A DNA stretch of 64,000 nucleotides from contig NZ_JACHFZ010000004.1 of assembly GCF_014202075.1 (NCBI RefSeq), forward strand, positions 248,001 through 312,000. Reading direction: 5' to 3'. This document shows positions 26,310-35,207 of this stretch, piece by piece. The notes under the pieces are model-generated. The model did not search any database. It had not been told where the DNA came from and worked only from the letters and a program-made list of their open reading frames with translations. Made by a program: the position numbers and the translations under genes. How positions within the stretch are numbered: the stretch's first letter is position 1; every line of letters starts with the position of its first letter. The DNA is from Brevundimonas basaltis (GTDB taxonomy: Bacteria > Pseudomonadota > Alphaproteobacteria > Caulobacterales > Caulobacteraceae).

Positions 26310-28256
26310 TCAGGCGGGGGTGCTGGCTCCCGGCCGGGCGACGTTGCCGTCCTCCTGGCCGCGATCCGTGACCGTCGGTCCCGGATGGTTGCCGGCGTCG
26401 TTGGCGCCGTGCGACCAGCCCTTGATCAGGAAGCTGATCAGGATGAAGGCGACGCCGATGCCGACGCCCCACCAACCCAGCTTGCCGAAGCCGTCCAGCG
26501 AGGTGGCCAGAGCCCCCTGCGGGTCCAGCACCTGACCGCCGACCGTTTCGGTGCCCATCAGACCGGCGATCTGGCCGCCGACGAACTGGGCGATCGAGCT
26601 GGCCAGGAACCACACCGCCATCATGAAGCTGACCACGGAGGGCAGCGACAACTTGGTGATTTCGGACAGGCCGACCGGCGACAGGAACAGCTCACCCGTC
26701 GTGTGCAGCATGTAGAGCATGGCCAGCATGATCAACGGCATCTGGAAGGCGCTGTCGACCATGCCCGAACCGGCGGCCCAGACCACGACCAGGAAGCCGA
26801 GACCGACCTGCACGAGGCCGAGACCGAACTTCATCGTCGGATTGGGATCCATCTTCTTCGAGGCGAGGAAGGCCCACATCGCCGCGAAGATCGGGGCGAA
26901 GATCAGGATGAAGCCGGCGTTGAACGACTGTACCTGCGCCGCCGTGATGGTGGCGTCGATCCAGAAGCCGGAGGGCGTGATGCCCGCCGCCGCCAGCTGG
27001 GCCGGCGTGCCGACGGTGAGGCCGAGGAACTGCATCGCCACGGGGGTGATGGTCAGGTCCACGTTCCGGTCGGCGAACAGGTTCAGCGAGGTGCCGGCCT
27101 GTTCGAACAGGGTGAAGAAGACCACCGCGCCGAAGATCAGCACCAGCGCCAGCATCATCCGTTGGCGCTCAACCCAGGTCTTGCAGACGCCGGCGATGAC
27201 CCAGATGATCGCCGCCAGGGACAGCACGGTCGAGATGCCCAGAACCCAGCCCACGAGGGCGTTGCGCTGGACCATGAACCACACGATTCCGACCCCGAGG
27301 ATGGCGGCGATATAGATCAGCCACTCGCGGTTGATCGGCCCGAACACCGGACGCTTGATCAGCTCCGGGTTCGGCGGCTCGCCGTTGCCCTGCAGCAGCG
27401 GCTTGCCGAGCACGAAGACGATCAGGCCCGCCAGCATGCCGACGCCGGCCAGGCCGAATCCGGCCCACCAACCCACCGTCTGCCCCAGAAGGCCGCACAG
27501 CACCGCGGCCCAGAAGGCCCCGAGGTTGATGCCGTAGTAATAGAGGGTGAAACCGGAGTCCCGGCGCGGATCACCTTGCGGATACAACTGGCCGACGATC
27601 GTCGAAATGTTCGGCTTCAAGAAGCCGACCCCCATGATGATCAGCGAGATGGCGAGGTAGAAGACGTTGACGCCATTCTGGTCGCGGGTCTGCTCCAGAG
27701 TGTAGGAGCCTTCCGCGAGAACCGGCGGCAGGCTGGCGCCGGCCGGCAGGTCCGTCAGCGCCAGGCCTCCGCCCTCGGCGGGCGTGAAGCCGTAGCGTTC
27801 GCCGTCGATCATGATGCCGACATCGCGCGCCGCGCCACGGCCCTCGCTGACGACTTCATACTGGGCGCCGGCGTAGGTCAGGGTCTCGGTCGCGGGCCGG
27901 CCTTCGAAGGCCATCATGCCGTGGCCGGCCACCAGCAAGACGGCCCCGAAGGCGATGGCCTTGCGGGTGCCGATGTAGCGGTCGGCCATGATGCCGCCGA
28001 TCAGCGGCAGCAGATAGACCAGCGAGGTGTAGGAGCCGTAGGTCGACGACGCCATGGCGTCATCGAACAGGAAATGCTGGGTCAGGAAGAAGATCAGGAT
28101 GCCGCGCATCCCGTAGTAGGAGAACCGTTCCCACATCTCGGCGAAGAACAGGATGATCAGCCCTTTCGGGTGGTTCTTCAGGATCTGGATCAGGACGGGC
28201 ACGCCCGTCAGCAGGGTGACGATCAACCCCGCCATGATTACGATGTTGAGACTCAT
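26310..28256 (-). CDS. POT/PTR family proton-dependent oligopeptide transporter
   Basis: A 648-aa inner-membrane protein with 12-14 helices. The PTR2 signature FAEMWERFSYYGMRGIL (ExxERFxYY) is in the first part, and GVGFLKPNISTIVGQLYP in helix 5. Between helices lies a soluble insertion of about 100 residues (after AFEGRPATETLTYAGAQYEV), longer than in E. coli DtpA. It imports di- and tripeptides with protons. The ATG at 28256 has GGGAG upstream. Convergent with the TonB receptor. Confidence 0.93.
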   Translation of the reverse strand: MSLNIVIMAGLIVTLLTGVPVLIQILKNHPKGLIILFFAEMWERFSYYGMRGILIFFLTQHFLFDDAMASSTYGSYTSLVYLLPLIGGIMADRYIGTRKAIAFGAVLLVAGHGMMAFEGRPATETLTYAGAQYEVVSEGRGAARDVGIMIDGERYGFTPAEGGGLALTDLPAGASLPPVLAEGSYTLEQTRDQNGVNVFYLAISLIIMGVGFLKPNISTIVGQLYPQGDPRRDSGFTLYYYGINLGAFWAAVLCGLLGQTVGWWAGFGLAGVGMLAGLIVFVLGKPLLQGNGEPPNPELIKRPVFGPINREWLIYIAAILGVGIVWFMVQRNALVGWVLGISTVLSLAAIIWVIAGVCKTWVERQRMMLALVLIFGAVVFFTLFEQAGTSLNLFADRNVDLTITPVAMQFLGLTVGTPAQLAAAGITPSGFWIDATITAAQVQSFNAGFILIFAPIFAAMWAFLASKKMDPNPTMKFGLGLVQVGLGFLVVVWAAGSGMVDSAFQMPLIMLAMLYMLHTTGELFLSPVGLSEITKLSLPSVVSFMMAVWFLASSIAQFVGGQIAGLMGTETVGGQVLDPQGALATSLDGFGKLGWWGVGIGVAFILISFLIKGWSHGANDAGNHPGPTVTDRGQEDGNVARPGASTPA

Positions 28257-28487
28257 GCGGTTTCTCCCACCGCTCGCCAGGCTTGAAGCCCGACAAAGAC
28301 GCCAAGGGCGCCCCCTCCATCCGTTCTAATCAACGGCTCACTCCCGAATTGCTGCGCCCCACCTGGCGCGCCAGGCCGCATAAGCAGCACGGCGCGCAAG
28401 ACCGGACAAGAGTTAAGGGTAAATTGGCCGTGAGTGGCGGTGGACGACCGCACACGGCAGGATGGGCTGGAACAGGGGATTCGGGTC

Positions 28488-29447
28488 ATGAGGACGCCGC
28501 CGCGCCGGTCCGTGCTGCTGGGATTGGGGTCCGCCGCGGCCGCCGGTCTGGGCCCGCAGGCCTGCGCCCCCGCGCTGCGATCCCCGGCCGGCGACGCCGT
28601 CGCGGCCGGCCAGCCCGCCGCCTTGCTGATCTGGGCCGTCGCGCGCGAGCGGCTGGCCGCATGGCCGCGCAAGCCTGACGCCGCCTGCCTCGCCGCCCTG
28701 CCCGCGCCGGCCGCCGGCCTGCCCGAGACCGGCGCTCTCGCCGGCGGCGGCGGCCGACCCGCCTCGCCCGAGGTCATCGCCGCCCTGAAACCGCGACTGA
28801 TCATCGACTATGGCGACGCCGATTCCGAACATCGGGGGCTCGCCGCGCGAATGCGGACCCGACTCGGCGTCGAGTGGCGATTGATCGACGGCGCCCTGCC
28901 CCGCATCCCCGACGCCTTCCGCGAGGCGGGCCGGCTGCTGGGCGCCGTCGATCGGGGAGCGAACCTGGCCGATGCGGCCGCCGAAGTCATCGAACGCTGG
29001 CGCCAAGCCCCGCCCGGGCCCGCCTTCTACTATGCCCGCGGAGCCGACGGGCTGGAGACCGGCTTCCGCGGCGCGCTCGCCACGGAAGTCCTCGAGGGCG
29101 CCGGCTGGACCAATGTCGCCGAGGGCTCGCGCGACATCGGGCGGGTCACCCGCGAACAGGTCGTCGCCTGGGACCCGGAGGCGATCGTCACCCTCGATCC
29201 GGCGTTCGCCAGAGCCGCCGCCGACGATCCCCTGTGGCGCCGCCGGCGCGACGGCAGCCGACGCCGTCTGCTGCTGCTGCCCGAAATTCCGTTCGGTTGG
29301 ATCGACCGTCCACCCTCGGTCAACCGCCTGCTCGGCTGCGCCTGGCTGGCGGATCCCGAGGCGGCCTGGATGGCGTTGGCCCGCCTCAGCCGGAGCCTTT
29401 ACGGCCTCGCTCCAGGCGAAGTCCCGCGACCGCGGTGGATCCCCTGA
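28488..29447 (+). CDS. ABC transporter substrate-binding protein, FepB/BtuF-type
   Basis: A 319-aa periplasmic class III (helical backbone) binding protein. The N-terminus RTPPRRSVLLGLGSAAAAGL is a twin-arginine signal, and a Cys shortly after suggests possible lipidation (QACAP). Features include LKPRLIIDYGDADSEHR, REQVVAWDPEAIVTLDPAF, and IPFGWIDRPPSVNRLLGCAW, the last being typical of iron-complex binding proteins. It is first in an operon with a FecCD permease and an ATPase. Ligand is probably a ferric chelate, haem or cobalamin; sequence alone does not decide. The start at 28488 rests on the signal peptide. Confidence 0.85.
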   Translation: MRTPPRRSVLLGLGSAAAAGLGPQACAPALRSPAGDAVAAGQPAALLIWAVARERLAAWPRKPDAACLAALPAPAAGLPETGALAGGGGRPASPEVIAALKPRLIIDYGDADSEHRGLAARMRTRLGVEWRLIDGALPRIPDAFREAGRLLGAVDRGANLADAAAEVIERWRQAPPGPAFYYARGADGLETGFRGALATEVLEGAGWTNVAEGSRDIGRVTREQVVAWDPEAIVTLDPAFARAAADDPLWRRRRDGSRRRLLLLPEIPFGWIDRPPSVNRLLGCAWLADPEAAWMALARLSRSLYGLAPGEVPRPRWIP

Positions 29448-30433
29448 CCCGGCAGCGCGGCCCGGCCGCTTCGCTGGTCCTTGCCTTGCTGGCGCTGGCC
29501 GGCGCGGCGACGGTGCTCGCCACCGGTCCCCTCGCCGCACCGCCGGAAGCCCTGATCGCGGCCCTGTTCGGCGAGGGCCCGCCCGAGGCCGAACTGGCCC
29601 TGGCCCTGCGCGGTCCGCGCCTGCTCGCCGCCATGACCTGCGGCGCCGCCCTGGCCGGGGCCGGAGCCGGCTTTCAGATCCTGTTCCGCAATCCGCTGGC
29701 CTCGCCCGACCTGCTGGGCGTGACGTCCGGGGCGGGCTTCGGCGCCGCCCTCGCCCTGCTGCTCGGCGCCGGCGTCTTCCTGACCCAGAGCGCCGCCTTC
29801 GCCGGCGGCCTCCACGCCGGAGCCCTCGCCGTGGCCTGCGCCGCCCTGACCCGCAGCGGCGACGGCCGCCTCGCCCTGATCCTGTGCGGCATCGTCGTCG
29901 GGGCGCTGGCCACGGCGGGTCTCGGCGTGGTCGTCATCGCCGCCGAGCCCTATTCGCAACTGCCCTCGATCACCTGGTGGCTGCTCGGATCCTTCACCCG
30001 CGCCACGGGGGCCGAGGCCGTCCTCGCCCTCGCCCCGGTCGCCCTCGGCGCGGCGATCCTGCTCGCCCTCGGCTTCCGGCTCGACGTGCTCTCGCTCGGC
30101 GACGAACAGGCTCGTTCGCTGGGCCTGCGCGCCACGCCCCTGCGCCTGCTCGCCCTCGCCGCCGCCGCCCTGATGACCTCGGCCGCGGTCGCCGTGGCCG
30201 GGGTGGTGGGCTGGATCGGCCTGCTTGCCCCACACGCCGCCCGGCGCGTGGTCGGCGAGCGGGCTGGCGCCCTGATCCCCGCCTCGATGGCCGTCGGCGC
30301 CCTGTTCGCCCTGCTCATCGACCGGCTGTCCACCGCCTTCGGCCCGGTCGAAATTCCCGTCGGCCTGCTGTCCGCCGCCGTCGGCGCCCCCGCCTTCCTG
30401 ATCCTGTTCGTCGTCACCTCGAGGCGGGCGTGA
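29435..30433 (+). CDS. FecCD-family ABC transporter permease
   Basis: A 332-aa inner-membrane permease with about ten helices. RGPRLLAAMTCGAALAGAGA, FQILFRNPLASPDLLGVTSG and VAGVVGWIGLLAPHAARRVV are family signatures for iron-siderophore/vitamin B12 permeases. Starting at GTG 29435 it overlaps the binding-protein gene by 13 bp, and its stop overlaps the ATPase GTG (GTGA), showing tight coupling. Confidence 0.92.
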   Translation: MDPLTRQRGPAASLVLALLALAGAATVLATGPLAAPPEALIAALFGEGPPEAELALALRGPRLLAAMTCGAALAGAGAGFQILFRNPLASPDLLGVTSGAGFGAALALLLGAGVFLTQSAAFAGGLHAGALAVACAALTRSGDGRLALILCGIVVGALATAGLGVVVIAAEPYSQLPSITWWLLGSFTRATGAEAVLALAPVALGAAILLALGFRLDVLSLGDEQARSLGLRATPLRLLALAAAALMTSAAVAVAGVVGWIGLLAPHAARRVVGERAGALIPASMAVGALFALLIDRLSTAFGPVEIPVGLLSAAVGAPAFLILFVVTSRRA

Positions 30434-31152
30434 GCGGGCTCGTCCTCGAAGCCCTTGTCGCCGGCCGCGTCGCGCGCGGAGGCGCCGATTTCCGCCTGCC
30501 GCCGCTCGATCTGGCCGCCCGGCCCGGCGAGGTCATCGCCCTGATCGGCCCCAACGGCGCGGGCAAGACCACCCTGCTGAAGACCGTCGCCGGACTGATC
30601 CCGCCGCTGGCCGGCCGCGTCAGCCGCCCCGGTCCGGTCGCCTACCTGCCGCCGCCCGGCGCCGTCTCGGCCGGCTTCTCAGCCCTGCATCTGGCCGCGC
30701 TCGGCCGCGCCGGGCGCCGTCGCTGGTCACCCGGGCTCGCCCCCGAGGACATCGAAGCCGCCCGCGCCGCCCTCGCCCGGCTCGAGGTCGCCGATCTCGC
30801 CGACCGCCCGTTCGACCGCCTGTCCAGCGGCCAGCAGCAGCTGGTCCTGATCGCCCGTCTGTTTGTCCAGGACGCCGCCGTCTGCCTGCTCGACGAGCCG
30901 CTGGCCCTGCTCGACCCGGCCCACGCCCAGGCGGTCGAGGCGGCCATCCGCGCCCTCGCCGCCGAGGGCCGCATCGTGCTGGCCTCCAGCCACCATCTCC
31001 CGTTCGCCGCCCGCGCCGACCGGGTGCTGGCCATCGGCCCTGACTGGATCGAGGCCGCCGCCCCGGCGCACGCCCTCAGCCCCGACCGCGTCCGCGCCCT
31101 GTTCGGCGTCGAGACTCCCGGCTGCCCCTGCTGCGGTCAGGCCTTGAGTTGA
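30430..31152 (+). CDS. ABC transporter ATP-binding protein, FepC/BtuD-type
   Basis: A 240-aa ATPase completing the importer. Walker A is LIGPNGAGKTT, the signature LSSGQQQLVLIARLF, Walker B VCLLDEPLALLD and the switch His is in SSHH. The signature motif reads SSGQQ instead of the common SGGE/SGGQ, which is tolerated in this branch. The C-terminus ends in an unusual CPCCGQ. Starts at GTG inside the permease stop. Confidence 0.92.
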   Translation: MSGLVLEALVAGRVARGGADFRLPPLDLAARPGEVIALIGPNGAGKTTLLKTVAGLIPPLAGRVSRPGPVAYLPPPGAVSAGFSALHLAALGRAGRRRWSPGLAPEDIEAARAALARLEVADLADRPFDRLSSGQQQLVLIARLFVQDAAVCLLDEPLALLDPAHAQAVEAAIRALAAEGRIVLASSHHLPFAARADRVLAIGPDWIEAAAPAHALSPDRVRALFGVETPGCPCCGQALS

Positions 31153-31168
31153 TTATCAGGAGTGGGAT

Positions 31169-31369
31169 TCAGGCTTCGACGAGATCCAGTCGGCGCTCAA
31201 TTCGATCGAGACGTTGACCGAAATGATCCATCTGGCGGGTCATCGAGACGAAATTCTCTTCCATCGAGGTCATGCGCGTCCTCATATGGCGCATGTCTTC
31301 CTTGAGGTTTGAAATATCCTCCTGGATGCGCTGAAGCATCGGAACGACAATCTCGGTCACCTCGGACAT
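31169..31369 (-). CDS. Small coiled-coil protein
   Basis: A 66-aa protein, almost all heptad-like helix: IQEDISNLKEDMRHMRTRMT, then MDHFGQRLDRIERRLDLVEA. The start MSEVTEIVVPMLQRIQ at 31369 resembles short coiled-coil proteins that are frequent in alphaproteobacteria, often near toxin genes; no toxin is adjacent here. Codon use is normal. It is divergent from the asparaginase gene by 34 bp. Confidence 0.65.
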   Translation of the reverse strand: MSEVTEIVVPMLQRIQEDISNLKEDMRHMRTRMTSMEENFVSMTRQMDHFGQRLDRIERRLDLVEA

Positions 31370-31403
31370 GGGGCGAACATAGCGTGAAAATGGAGAATCA
31401 CCA

Positions 31404-32555
31404 ATGAACCGCTGGTTCGCTGCCCTCGCCCTGATGGTCCTTACAGTCGGCCCCGCCGCCGCGCAGGACGCCCCCCGCTGGTCCTTCGCCATCCACGGCG
31501 GGGCCGGGGTGATCGAGCGCGACAGTCTGACCCCCGAACAGGACGCCGCCTACCGCGCCGCCCTGCACCGGGCGCTTGAGGCCGGCTCGGCCGTTCTCGC
31601 CGACGGCGGCTCCGCCCTCGACGCCATCCAGGCCGCCATCGAGCAGATGGAGGACGATCCGCTGTTCAACGCCGGCCGCGGCGCCGTCTTCACCGCCGCC
31701 GGGCGCAACGAACTGGACGCCGCCGTCATGGACGGCTCGAACCTGCAGGCCGGAGCCGTCGCCGGCCTCACCGTCACCCGCCACCCCATCGCCGCCGCCC
31801 GGGCCGTGATGGAGCAGTCGCCCCACGTCATGCTGATCGGCGAGGGCGCCGATACCTTCGCCGCCTCGGTCGGGCTGGAGCAGGTCGACCCCGCCTTCTT
31901 CTTCACCGAGCGTCGCTGGCGGGGGCTGGAAAGCGCCCTGCGCAGTCAGAACCAGCCGATCCCCGCTCGTCCCGACGGCGCGCCCGGCCCGCAGGCTTCA
32001 GCCGACCTGCCCCAGCCGCCTCTCAACGAGCGCAAATTCGGCACCGTCGGCGCCGTGGCCCTCGACAGCCAGGGCCGGCTCGCGGCCGGCACCTCGACCG
32101 GCGGCATGACCGCCAAACGCTGGGGCCGGGTCGGCGACGTGCCGGTGATCGGCGCCGGCACCTACGCCTCCAACCGCGACGGTTGCGCCGTCTCAGCCAC
32201 CGGCGACGGCGAGTATTTCATCCGCGCTTCGGTCGCCCGGGACATCTGCGCCGGCATGGGACAAACCTATGCCCACTGGGATTTCCCGAACTCTGCTGAG
32301 CGAGCAGCAGACGCGATCGAGTGCGAGGCTTGGGGCGAACCTGCGGATATCTGCGCGGCTAGTCCCGGCCCACAATGGGCCAGAGCCGAGATCGAACAGG
32401 TCGAGGCATTGGGCGGCAGCGGCGGCGTGATCGTCATGAACCGCGACGGCCGGCCCGCCTTCGCCATGAACACCTCCGGCATGTATCGCGGCGCCGTCTC
32501 GGCGAATGAACCCGCCCGCGTGGCCATCTACGGCGACGAGGCGCTGCGTCCGTGA
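31404..32555 (+). CDS. Isoaspartyl peptidase / L-asparaginase (Ntn hydrolase, family T2), exported
   Basis: A 383-aa precursor with signal peptide MNRWFAALALMVLTVGPAAA. WSFAIHGGAGVIERDSLTPE and DDPLFNAGRGAVFTAAGRNE are typical of plant-type asparaginases. Autocleavage should expose the nucleophile Thr214 in KFGTVGAVALD. GTSTGGMTAKRWGRVGDVPV and IGAGTYA are active-site segments. It releases L-aspartate from isoaspartyl peptides or asparagine in the periplasm. Its stop overlaps the next GTG. Confidence 0.93.
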   Translation: MNRWFAALALMVLTVGPAAAQDAPRWSFAIHGGAGVIERDSLTPEQDAAYRAALHRALEAGSAVLADGGSALDAIQAAIEQMEDDPLFNAGRGAVFTAAGRNELDAAVMDGSNLQAGAVAGLTVTRHPIAAARAVMEQSPHVMLIGEGADTFAASVGLEQVDPAFFFTERRWRGLESALRSQNQPIPARPDGAPGPQASADLPQPPLNERKFGTVGAVALDSQGRLAAGTSTGGMTAKRWGRVGDVPVIGAGTYASNRDGCAVSATGDGEYFIRASVARDICAGMGQTYAHWDFPNSAERAADAIECEAWGEPADICAASPGPQWARAEIEQVEALGGSGGVIVMNRDGRPAFAMNTSGMYRGAVSANEPARVAIYGDEALRP

Positions 32556-33058
32556 TCGCCAACCGCGACATCCCCGGCGTCATCGCGCCGCCGCCGCTGA
32601 TCTACATCGGCTTCCTGCTGGTCGGCTGGGCGATCTTCCGCTTCGCCAACCCCGAGGTGCTGGGCGAGGCGGCCCTGTGGCTGAAGCTCGGCTTCGGCCT
32701 GGAAACCCAGACGCGCCGCTACGTCTCCCTGGCGCTGATCATCGGCGGCCTGCTGCTGGACGGCGCCGCCGCCGGCTATTTCCGCCGCCTCGGCACCGCC
32801 GTGGAGCCGTGGAAGCCGAGCACCGTCCTGGCGACCGACGGCCTTTTTCGCTTCAGCCGCAACCCGATCTACCTGGGCTTCGCCATCACCTATGTCGGTC
32901 TCGCCATCGCCATGGACAGCGTCCTGACGCTCCTCCTTCTGATCCCCTGCCTGTTCGTCGTCGACCGCTTCGTCATCCAGCGCGAGGAGCGCTATCTGAC
33001 CGCCAAATTCGGCGCCGATTACGAGGCCTACCGCGCCCGGGTGCGGCGATGGCTGTAG
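32552..33058 (+). CDS. Isoprenylcysteine/PEMT-family membrane methyltransferase
   Basis: A 168-aa protein with four to five membrane helices. The C-terminal half carries GLFRFSRNPIYLGFAITYVG and EERYLTAKFGADYEAYRARV, the SAM-binding signature of ICMT/PEMT-like enzymes. Substrate unknown; a small lipid or membrane-bound amine is usual. The GTG start overlaps the asparaginase stop (GTGA), and its own end overlaps the next ATG. Confidence 0.88.
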   Translation: MIANRDIPGVIAPPPLIYIGFLLVGWAIFRFANPEVLGEAALWLKLGFGLETQTRRYVSLALIIGGLLLDGAAAGYFRRLGTAVEPWKPSTVLATDGLFRFSRNPIYLGFAITYVGLAIAMDSVLTLLLLIPCLFVVDRFVIQREERYLTAKFGADYEAYRARVRRWL

Positions 33059-33321
33059 CCCCCGACCCCCGCGACGAGCTCTCCCTGATGGCGATGGAGG
33101 AGCTCGACGCCGCCTGCGGCCTGGCCTGGCCCGAGATCAAGGCCATCACGCCGTGGGGCGACAGCTTCACCGGCTTCGCCCCCTCCGGCCGCGAGGTCGA
33201 GGTCGAGCGCCGCTACCTCTGGGCCCACGCCCCCGAAGGCGCCGTCTCGGTCGAGGTCGAGGTGCGCGACGTCGGGGCCCGCACCGGGGCCGAGGCCAAG
33301 GCCCTGATCACCCCCGACTGA
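33049..33321 (+). CDS. Small hypothetical protein
   Basis: A 90-aa soluble protein, starting at an ATG inside the end of the methyltransferase gene. SLMAMEELDAACGLAWPEIK and ITPWGDSFTGFAPSGREVEV suggest a compact alpha/beta fold with a conserved Trp-rich stretch. Its overlap implies cotranscription. No family recognised. Confidence 0.65.
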   Translation: MAVAPDPRDELSLMAMEELDAACGLAWPEIKAITPWGDSFTGFAPSGREVEVERRYLWAHAPEGAVSVEVEVRDVGARTGAEAKALITPD

Positions 33322-33435
33322 GCCGGGCGCCGCTGCGGTCGAATCCGCGCCGCCGTTAACCTTTACCGTTGCCAAGCGGAATGGCCGGGGCAAGATGGGC
33401 CGTCCGCGAACGGCGGTCGCCCGGCGGAGGCGCTC

Positions 33436-34155
33436 ATGTCCTACAGCGAAGATTTCGCCGCCGTCGACACGGCCGGCGCCCCCCTCGATCCGACCATCAT
33501 GATCGGCGCCGATCCGATGGTTTGGGGCGCGATCCTGCTCGCCCTCGTGGTGGCGGCCCTGGTGGGCTGGCTGATCGGACAGGGCGCACGGTCGAGACGG
33601 AACGACGCCGCCCACGCCATCTGGCAGGCCGTCGACGACGCCGCCAAGGCCGCCATGAAGGCGGACACCGAGGCCCTGCCGGCCCGCGCCTCGGAACTGC
33701 GTCGCGTGCTGCGGGCGCGACTCGGCCGGACCCTCGCCTTCGGCGGCGAGTTGGGTAAACGGGCGGCGGCGCTCGACAAGGCCCTCGACGGCGAGGGCGA
33801 GGACAAGACCCGTCACCCCGCCGCGCCCGCGCCCGATTCCGGGGCGGGACACGGTCACGACGGCCACGGCGCCGGCAAGGACGATCACGCGGCCGCCCCC
33901 TCCAACGCCGCCAGCGTGACCATCGTCTCCGTCCACGCCCCCCCGGGGGCCGCTCAGTCGCACCCGGCCGACCACGGCAAGCGACCGATGACGACCAAGG
34001 AGCGCAACGACGCCCTGCGCCTCGCCGTCGCGGACTTCAACGACCACTGGCGCCACCGGTCGGCCCGCGAGGACGACATGCGCGCCATCGTCGCCGAACT
34101 GTGCCATCCCGGGCCGCCCCGCCCCCGCCTCAGCCACGGCGGCGACCACCTCTGA
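33436..34155 (+). CDS. Membrane-anchored hypothetical protein with His-rich linker
   Basis: A 239-aa protein starting at ATG after GGAGG. A single helix (WGAILLALVVAALVGWLIG) follows a 28-residue N-terminal tail. Then comes a helical segment (about residues 55-120), a low-complexity linker with GHGHDGHGAGKDDH, and a C-terminal helical part with FNDHWRHRSAREDDM. The His/Asp cluster could bind divalent metals, but that is a guess. No family recognised. Confidence 0.7.
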   Translation: MSYSEDFAAVDTAGAPLDPTIMIGADPMVWGAILLALVVAALVGWLIGQGARSRRNDAAHAIWQAVDDAAKAAMKADTEALPARASELRRVLRARLGRTLAFGGELGKRAAALDKALDGEGEDKTRHPAAPAPDSGAGHGHDGHGAGKDDHAAAPSNAASVTIVSVHAPPGAAQSHPADHGKRPMTTKERNDALRLAVADFNDHWRHRSAREDDMRAIVAELCHPGPPRPRLSHGGDHL

Positions 34156-34199
34156 CGCAGGCGGTTCCCCCCGGCGCGGAAACGTCTTAAGCCAGAGGC

Positions 34200-35207
34200 A
34201 TGAAACTCGCCTCGCTCAAGCACGGCCGCGACGGCCGCCTCGTCCTCGTCTCCAACGACCTCGCCTGGTTCACCGACGCCTTCCTGATCGCCCCGACGCT
34301 GCAGGCGGCGCTGGACGACTGGGAGCGGGTCGAGCCCGACCTGCGCGCCCTGGCCGAAAGCCTCGAACACGGCGGCGTGCCGCGCGGCCGCTTCCACGAG
34401 CGCGAGGCCGCCTCGCCCCTGCCCCGCGCCTATCAGTGGGCCGACGGCTCGGCCTATGTGAACCACGTCGAACTGGTGCGTAAGGCGCGCGGCGCCGAAA
34501 TGCCCGCCAGCTTCTGGACCGACCCGTTGATGTACCAGGGCGGCTCCGATGGCTTCCTCGCCCCGCGCGATCCGATCCCGCTGGCCGACGAAAGCTGGGG
34601 CTGCGACCTCGAGGCCGAGGTCGTGGTGGTCACCGGCGATGTGCCCCAGGGCGTGTCGCGCGAAGAGGCCTTGACCCACATCCGCCTCGTCGGCCTCGTC
34701 AACGACGTCAGCCTGCGCAACCTGATCCCGGCCGAGCTGGGCAAGGGCTTCGGCTTCGTCCAGTCCAAGCCGGCCTCGGCCCTGTCGCCGGTCTTCGTCA
34801 CCCCGGATGCGCTCGGCGACCGCTGGGCCGACGGCAAGCTGAAGGGCGAACTGACCGTCCAGCTGAACGGCGCCGACTTCGGCAAGGCCGACGCCGGGAC
34901 CGACATGACCTTCGACTTCGGCACCCTGATCGCCCATCTGGCCAAGACGCGGACTCTGTGCGCCGGCACCATCATCGGCTCGGGCACCGTCTCCAACCGC
35001 GACGCCGACGGCGGTCCGGGCAAGCCGGTCAGCGAAGGCGGCCTCGGCTACTCCTGCATCGCCGAAGTCCGCACCGTCGAGACCATCCTGCACGGCAAGG
35101 CCGAGACCGAATTCCTCAAACACGGCGACACGGTCCGCATCGAAATGCTCGACGACCAGCACCACTCCATCTTCGGCGCCATCGAACAGACGGTGGCGCC
35201 TGCGTGA
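34200..35207 (+). CDS. Fumarylacetoacetate hydrolase (FAH) family protein
   Basis: A 335-aa protein. The N-terminal MKLASLKHGRDGRLVLVSND matches the bacterial fumarylacetoacetase-like subgroup. The catalytic domain shows the metal site WGCDLEAEVVVVTGD, then VGLVNDVSLRNLIPAELGKG and TIIGSGTVSNRD. It probably cleaves a C-C bond in an aromatic-catabolite dioxo acid. No homogentisate dioxygenase or maleylacetoacetate isomerase is nearby, so tyrosine breakdown is not shown by context. Its stop shares one base with the next ATG. Confidence 0.88.
   Translation: MKLASLKHGRDGRLVLVSNDLAWFTDAFLIAPTLQAALDDWERVEPDLRALAESLEHGGVPRGRFHEREAASPLPRAYQWADGSAYVNHVELVRKARGAEMPASFWTDPLMYQGGSDGFLAPRDPIPLADESWGCDLEAEVVVVTGDVPQGVSREEALTHIRLVGLVNDVSLRNLIPAELGKGFGFVQSKPASALSPVFVTPDALGDRWADGKLKGELTVQLNGADFGKADAGTDMTFDFGTLIAHLAKTRTLCAGTIIGSGTVSNRDADGGPGKPVSEGGLGYSCIAEVRTVETILHGKAETEFLKHGDTVRIEMLDDQHHSIFGAIEQTVAPA

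Noticed and set aside
23281..26613. Minus-strand open frame of 1110 codons
   Set aside because: It is antisense to the TraB gene, tRNA-Gly and TonB receptor. Its product is low-complexity and has no domain; long antisense frames are expected at this GC content.
28257..28487. Cobalamin riboswitch or Fur site upstream of the ABC importer
   Set aside because: No B12-box or palindrome could be recognised in the 230-bp gap, so the ligand remains undecided.
28874..29434. N-terminal extension of the FecCD permease frame
   Set aside because: It lies inside the binding-protein gene in another frame and is Arg/Pro-rich. The GTG at 29435 matches the family start.
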